The notes beneath the pieces are model-generated. The model had not been told where the DNA came from. It saw nothing but the letters and a program-made list of their open reading frames with translations, and ran no database searches. A DNA stretch of 64,000 nt from Erpobdella octoculata (taxonomy: Eukaryota > Annelida > Clitellata > Hirudinida > Erpobdellidae): assembly GCA_963978895.1 (NCBI GenBank), contig OZ022246.1, positions 12,249,320 to 12,313,319 of the forward strand, written 5' to 3'. Each line of letters opens with the position of its first letter. Positions within the stretch are counted from its first letter, which is position 1. Shown here piece by piece: positions 57,290 to 64,000 of the stretch. Made by a program: the position numbers and the translations under genes.

Positions 57290-57860
57290 GGACTTATGCT
57301 GAGTTAATCATTGACTTATTTTCACTGTTTTTCGAAGATTTCGATCGATTGACACACGTCTAAAATACTTTGTCATTTTTTTCATCGTCCTTTCAAAAGT
57401 CAGTGCAAATCCACGTGAGTCATACAACAATTTAAATTATGACTGTACTCTAGAAATTTGAGGCTAATTAGCAACTTATATAGTTTTAGAATTATAGGGC
57501 CGCGTAGCGATAAAAATCAAATTCCTCTGGCGAATATAACAAAACAACTTCCATTTAATCCGACACCTTTGTCTGGTATCGCAACATGGCATAAAAAACG
57601 GTAGGAAGCGGGCAGCAACCTGTTGTGCTGACATGGCTCGTGCAGATTGCGGAATTCCCATTGCATTCGGCGGTCTAGTGGTCTCTGTCAATAGGGTGGC
57701 CATCTATTTTGCCATGCAGCGGAATACTGCCCGCCGGAATTGTTAGACTTTTCGTCGCAAAGGTCGGCCGTTTCGACGCAAGCTGGGAATTTTCGTCGGA
57801 ATGTCGCGACGAAAATGTACCCTGCAACGAAACGGCTTTGCGACGAATTGGCTTGCACCC

Positions 57861-57917
57861 GTATGTATGTATGTATGTATGTATGTATGTATGTATGTAT
57901 GTATGTATGTATGTATG

Positions 57918-57948
<31 letters not shown>

Positions 57949-58036
57949 TACATACATACTATGTATGTATGTATGTATGTATGTATGTATGTATGTATGT
58001 ATGTATGTATGTATGTATGTATGTATGTATGTATAT
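57861..58036. repeat. (TATG)n microsatellite
   Basis: Two arrays split by aatacatacata near 57946-57960, where the phase inverts; a small inverted arrangement. Confidence 0.93.
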
Positions 58037-58179
58037 ATGTATGTTATTTATGCATTGCTACACCATTCATCCGATCGTAATGAAATTTTCAAACAACCTT
58101 GAGAGTCAAGGGGAATCAAATATTGAGAAAAAAATTGAAATCCGTCACAAAATAAGCGGATTTCAATGTATGTATATAT

Positions 58180-58180
<1 letters not shown>
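58037..58180 (+). mobile_element. Partial copy of the 58318-59658 repeat family
   Basis: gcattgctacaccattcatc, then ccgatcgtaatgaaattttc, and a tail aaatccgtcacaaaataagc. The same block recurs at 58367 and, in part, near 59890 and 60030 (inverted). Confidence 0.65.
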
Positions 58181-58316
<136 letters not shown>

Positions 58317-58317
58317 T

Positions 58318-60090
<1,773 letters not shown>

Positions 60091-60210
60091 ACATACATAC
60101 ATACAACTCGGTACTTGCTCTCGCTATTAGCTTGTTGTTTCGCGTCTAAAACTTTGAGGTTTTGTCGATTTTGTGTTTAAACATTGATTAACTAATAGTC
60201 TAAACAAGAT

Positions 60211-60930
60211 ATGTCGAAAGCTATAACTCTCGAAAGTCTAGAAGTAGTTCTCAGCCGTATCGTCGACAGAATGAGCGACAATATGACGCGCTTACTGGAG
60301 ACCATGAATAAAAACTATGAGGCTCTTCTTGATAGAATAGCCAAAACAACAACTGACTCGTTAAAAGAAATGTCGACCAAACTCGAGGACATTTCTATAA
60401 GATTGGGTGCTTTGGAGTCTGGGACTGAGTCTTCTAATTTAGCGACTAACGAGCGAAATCTATTAGGCAATCCAACTAGTATTGCCGAAGTACTGACTAC
60501 CACTCTCTGGAGGTTGGAACAAGAAAAAGATGACAAAATGCGAAGAGCAAATAACATTGTCATTTCTGGTTTGAAATATGATGAGAAAAAGTCAGATGCA
60601 GATTGTGTGGTAGACCTCTGTAAAAACAACCTTGCTGTGGTGCCAAGGATTGTCACGACAAGGCGGTTAGGAAAAGACCTTAGAAATCCCAAAGCAAAAA
60701 TATGTGTTACTCTAGAAAACCCTGCGGCAGCTGAAGAACTGCTGATGTCGTCTCGGATCTTGCGTTCGTCCAAGAATGAGGATGTACAAAAAATCTTCAT
60801 GAACAGAGACCTGACAAAACAACAGGCTGAACTCAACTACAAAAAGAAATGCGAACGAAGAAAAGTTACTGATGGTCATCCTCCTGCCCCGGCTGGGTTA
60901 AGTGGCGAGGGTCAACTTTTTCGGAAGTAA
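60211..60930 (+). CDS. LINE ORF1 protein
   Basis: 239 residues. The N-terminal 70 are heptad-like and probably coiled coil. The middle RRANNIVISGLKYDE...RRLGKDLRNPKAKICVTLE and FMNRDLTKQQAELNYKK match the RNA-binding ORF1 type of invertebrate CR1-like LINEs, which chaperones element RNA. The stop overlaps the beginning of the ORF2 frame by about 29 bp, in a different frame. Confidence 0.85.
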   Translation: MSKAITLESLEVVLSRIVDRMSDNMTRLLETMNKNYEALLDRIAKTTTDSLKEMSTKLEDISIRLGALESGTESSNLATNERNLLGNPTSIAEVLTTTLWRLEQEKDDKMRRANNIVISGLKYDEKKSDADCVVDLCKNNLAVVPRIVTTRRLGKDLRNPKAKICVTLENPAAAEELLMSSRILRSSKNEDVQKIFMNRDLTKQQAELNYKKKCERRKVTDGHPPAPAGLSGEGQLFRK

Positions 60931-61632
60931 CGGTAGCACCCTAGCTTTCACAAACCTCAGAAGTATATCTAACAAGATTGAAGATTTTCGTTTTTTTCTA
61001 GAAGACTGCAGACCAGATATGTTTTGTATTACTGAAACTTGGCTGTTAGAAGAGATTCCAAGTAGTTTATTTCTGACTAAAGATTATGATTCAGTTCGAT
61101 ACGATAGAAAAACTCGTGGAGGGGGTGTAGCGATGGTAGTAAAAACAAGTATTCTTCACAGAACCGTGTTAGTACCTGATAACTTCCGGCATATTGAACT
61201 TGTTTGTGTAGATATTGAATTAAACCATAAATCATACAGAATTGTCACATACTATCGTCCTGGAGGTTTTGGTGCTGAGGCTGAGATCTATATGGTGGAC
61301 AGTATTAATTGTTTTAAAGCGTTATATTCTCCGATACGTACAATGTGCCTAGTTGGAGACTTTAATTTGCCGGAGATGGATTGGACCTGTTACTCATATC
61401 AACAACAGAGTCTACGGAGTGTTCATGGAATTTGTAAATGAATTTGGACTTCAACAGTTTATTCAAGAGCCGACTCGAGGAAACAACATTCTAGATTTGG
61501 TGCTCTCTGGAGACTCAATGTTGATCTCAAATGTGGAGTTCAGATGCCAGATCGCTACCAGTGACCACAATGTAATGATTCTCCATTTAAATTTACAGAT
61601 CCAAGAGACAAAAGCGATGTTCGAAACTCATA
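60902..61632 (+). pseudogene. LINE ORF2, APE-type endonuclease part, frameshifted
   Basis: The first frame reads TNLRSISNKIEDFRFFLED, DMFCITETWL, GGGVAMVVK, YRPGG and VGDFNLPEMDW, the endonuclease motifs that nick target DNA. After a shift near 61395-61425 the frame continues FGLQQFIQEPTRGNNILDLV and SDHNVMILHL. A second shift near 61590-61620 returns to the original frame and runs into the polymerase. Two compensating indels therefore disable an otherwise intact domain. Confidence 0.85.
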
Positions 61633-61633
61633 T

Positions 61634-63739
61634 ATGTTTGATAAAGCAAACTTTGCAGCAATAAACAACTTTCTGAAACTTGTGAAATGGGACGACATCT
61701 TCCAATATTGTTTCGACGTAGAAAACTGCTGGAATGCCCTTCTGCAGTGTATGAGTTATGTGACACAAACCTTCGTTCCAGTTCGTACTGTATTGAGCTC
61801 ACGAGGACGACCAAGGAAAATCTCCAATAGAATAAAACGTCTATATAAATCCAAATTATTCTTCTGGAAAATCTGGAAGCATACTAAAGAAAATAAAGAT
61901 AAAATCAAATACATGGAGTTTTCAAAATTATATACTAAAGCAGTAAAAAGAGAACAATATGACATTGAGAAGAGTCTTGTTTTATCTGGTAACGTTGGTG
62001 CTTTCTACAAATATATTCACAACAAACTCTCCTTGAATTCTAAAATTACTGGGATAGAAACAAGTGATGGCACGATTGTTACAGATCCGGCTAAAATGTC
62101 AAATGTCTTCAACGACTATTTTGCAACCGTTTTTACAAAAGACGATGGAAGTAATCCACCTCTGGTGCAGAGGTCTTCCAATTTCCTGGAAGAAGTTACG
62201 TTCACTCCTGATGTTGTTTTTTCAATCCTCAGAAGTCTTCGAATGACAAAATCTTGTGGCCCAGATGGTATTCCGAATATATTGCTTAAACGCTGCGCCC
62301 AAAACTTGACTATTCCACTCTGTCATATTTTTGAAATGTCTCTCAAAACACGAAGATTGCCTGAAATATGGAGAACTGCATACATCACACCAATTCACAA
62401 AAAAGGACCTACAAGTGTTGTCTCAAACTACAGACCAATCTCTCTCACGTGTACATGCTGCCGCGTTATGGAAAAGATTGTTAGCAAAAGCATCTTGGCC
62501 CACCTCTCTACTCATGGTCTTATTTCTCCACATCAGCACGGTTTCCTGAGACAGAGATCAACTTGTACGAACCTTCTGGAGTGTGTACATGACTGGATTA
62601 TGGGGTTACTGGAAGGTAGTCGAGTGGACATTGTTTATTTTGATTTTCAAAAGGCTTTCGACTCGGTCTCCCACCCAAAGTTGAAGACTAAACTCATTAG
62701 CTACGGAATATCAGGTGATTTGTTGGCATGGATCTTGGATTTTTTGAGCGCTCGAAAACAGCTTGTTCGAATTGGTAAGTGCTTATCTGCTCCGAGAGAT
62801 GTTACCAGTGGTGTCCCTCAAGGAAGTGTCCTGGGCCCCATACTCTTTCTAATTTTTATTAACGATATTACGGATGGTGATGCTTTTGGACCGGTCTCTG
62901 TCAAGATGTTTGCAGACGACATAAAAATTTACTCAGCAACTCAGCCCTCATCTTCTTCGGCTCCAGAAATACAGAGAGCAATTGATGAACTAGTTCTCTG
63001 GAGTGAAACATGGCAACTGAATCTGGCACTATCAAAGTGTTTTGTATGTCCCATTCACAGGCGAAGAAACGACAAAGGCTTCGAAATACCTAGATATCGA
63101 ATTGGGACATACGAGCTTAAACCGACCGAGCAAGCAAGGGATCTGGGTGTACTAATTGATAAAAACCTTGATTTCAAAAAACACATTGAAAACATTATCC
63201 ACTCTGCGTCGGTGAAACTTAGATTAATAAAACTATGCCTCCTGTCTAAAGATCCGTATCTGATGAAAAAAGCATTCACTACATACGTGCGACCATTGCT
63301 CGAATACTGCTCTCCAGTTTGGAGCCCTCGGCACAAGTACCTAATCGACGGCCTGGAGAAGGTTCAGAAAAGATTCACCCGTATGGTTCCAAATATCAGC
63401 CATCTACCATACTCGACCCGTCTCAGCTTTTTGGGATTGAAAAATCTAGAAGAGCGCAGACTTATCGCAGACCTTTGTTTCTGCTACAGATCTTTAAATG
63501 GAATGGTGGATTATAGCCTGGTTGGACAATTTAAACGAGCAAATTATGAAAAAACAAGGGGCCATAGCTACAAACTGATGCCAGGTCAATATAGAACTGA
63601 CGATGCCAGGTTTTTCATAACTGGACGTGTGGTCTCAGCATGGAATTCTTTGCCTCAGGATGTTGTTGGATCATCAAACTACAGTCGGTTCAGAAGCTTG
63701 ATAAATCAGATGGATTTATCTAAGTTTTTAAGACTTTGA
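61634..63739 (+). CDS. LINE ORF2, reverse transcriptase part
   Basis: About 700 residues uninterrupted. Motifs in order: TKSCGPDGIPNILLK, NYRPISLTCTCCRVMEKI, HQHGFLRQRSTCTNLLE, DIVYFDFQKAFDSVSHPKL, SGVPQGSVLGPILFLIF, the catalytic MFADDIKIY, then the thumb LGVLIDKNLDFKKHI and the C-terminal VVSAWNSLPQDVV. It copies element RNA at the nicked target. The start given is the first Met of the open frame; the true protein begins upstream in the endonuclease. Confidence 0.93.
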   Translation: MFDKANFAAINNFLKLVKWDDIFQYCFDVENCWNALLQCMSYVTQTFVPVRTVLSSRGRPRKISNRIKRLYKSKLFFWKIWKHTKENKDKIKYMEFSKLYTKAVKREQYDIEKSLVLSGNVGAFYKYIHNKLSLNSKITGIETSDGTIVTDPAKMSNVFNDYFATVFTKDDGSNPPLVQRSSNFLEEVTFTPDVVFSILRSLRMTKSCGPDGIPNILLKRCAQNLTIPLCHIFEMSLKTRRLPEIWRTAYITPIHKKGPTSVVSNYRPISLTCTCCRVMEKIVSKSILAHLSTHGLISPHQHGFLRQRSTCTNLLECVHDWIMGLLEGSRVDIVYFDFQKAFDSVSHPKLKTKLISYGISGDLLAWILDFLSARKQLVRIGKCLSAPRDVTSGVPQGSVLGPILFLIFINDITDGDAFGPVSVKMFADDIKIYSATQPSSSSAPEIQRAIDELVLWSETWQLNLALSKCFVCPIHRRRNDKGFEIPRYRIGTYELKPTEQARDLGVLIDKNLDFKKHIENIIHSASVKLRLIKLCLLSKDPYLMKKAFTTYVRPLLEYCSPVWSPRHKYLIDGLEKVQKRFTRMVPNISHLPYSTRLSFLGLKNLEERRLIADLCFCYRSLNGMVDYSLVGQFKRANYEKTRGHSYKLMPGQYRTDDARFFITGRVVSAWNSLPQDVVGSSNYSRFRSLINQMDLSKFLRL

Positions 63740-64000
63740 ATTTTTCATGAAGCATTAGCAGATCTGGATGTCAAATGAACAGATTTTTGGAGGTATTTAG
63801 AGGGATTTTGAAGATTGCAGTGGAAGTTTCAACTTCACGGCATTATGTATAAGCGTTAAGAACAACAATTTGTCAGGTTTAACCGTTCCATAAATGCAAA
63901 ATTTAAATATTTACAAGATTTAATATTTTATTCAATATGTTATACGCGAGCATACCTTGCTATTGTATGTTTCTAACATTTTAACAATTTACGATTTGCA
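63740..64000 (+). other. LINE 3' UTR or flank
   Basis: No coding frame. No poly-A or simple-repeat tail is seen before the window ends, so the element's 3' terminus is probably beyond it or unmarked. Confidence 0.5.

Larger units (their letters stand above)
55656..57852. mobile_element. Mutator-like element with long inverted repeats
   Basis: The left arm starts gccaattcgtcgcaaagccg (55656). The right arm is its inverted copy ending at 57852. Homology runs from 55656 to about 56350 on the left and about 57430 to 57852 on the right, interrupted on the left by retroposed insertions (about 55905-56155). The interior encodes a transposase fragment on the minus strand. Both sides are TATG microsatellite. 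A 9-bp target duplication was not seen. Confidence 0.75.

Overview
This is a stretch of an AT-rich, repeat-laden animal (metazoan) nuclear genome. Spliced exons with GT-AG (once GC-AG) boundaries encode recognisable animal proteins: a TCF/LEF factor with HMG box and C-clamp, an ELMO-domain GAP, the RING-WWE ligase RNF146, a JmjC/EF-hand protein and mitochondrial ribosomal protein S7. The retroelement load and gene structures suggest an invertebrate; the phylum cannot be fixed from this window. There are no bacterial-type operons, CRISPR arrays or convincing tRNA/rRNA genes.

Layout. 1-22450 (+): the 3' part of a TCF/LEF gene (7 exons; N-terminal exons lie upstream of the window) whose introns hold long microsatellites and four tandemly arranged interspersed elements or relics. 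22451-29300: intergenic, with a LINE 3' fragment and a duplicated fold-back. 29320-30717 (-): 3' exons of a tyrosine-motif protein, possibly a docking adaptor. 31535-35465 (+): complete ELMOD gene (7 exons, 294 aa) with an internally deleted LINE in one intron. 38300-39092: terminal-inverted-repeat element. 39358-40920 (+): complete RNF146 (3 exons, 243 aa). 41471-41839: solo LTR with a 5-bp target duplication. 43004-46214 (-): JmjC dioxygenase-like gene (10 exons, about 388 aa). 47400-52532 (-): complete MRPS7 (6 exons, 216 aa) with several elements in its introns and just upstream. 52884-60100: almost pure transposon and microsatellite sequence, including a roughly 0.9-kb perfect CAGT array and a Mutator-like element. 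60090 to the end: a nearly full-length non-LTR retrotransposon (ORF1, endonuclease, reverse transcriptase).

Functional context. TCF/LEF is the nuclear DNA-binding partner of beta-catenin, and RNF146 destroys poly-ADP-ribosylated Axin, so two Wnt/beta-catenin components lie within about 17 kb of each other. ELMOD and the tyrosine-motif gene are divergent neighbours; MRPS7 and the JmjC gene are in tandem on the minus strand. The other genes have no obvious shared pathway.

Gene models below were joined by hand from reading frame, splice phase and remembered family similarity. Every listed internal junction keeps phase, but none has been checked against transcripts.
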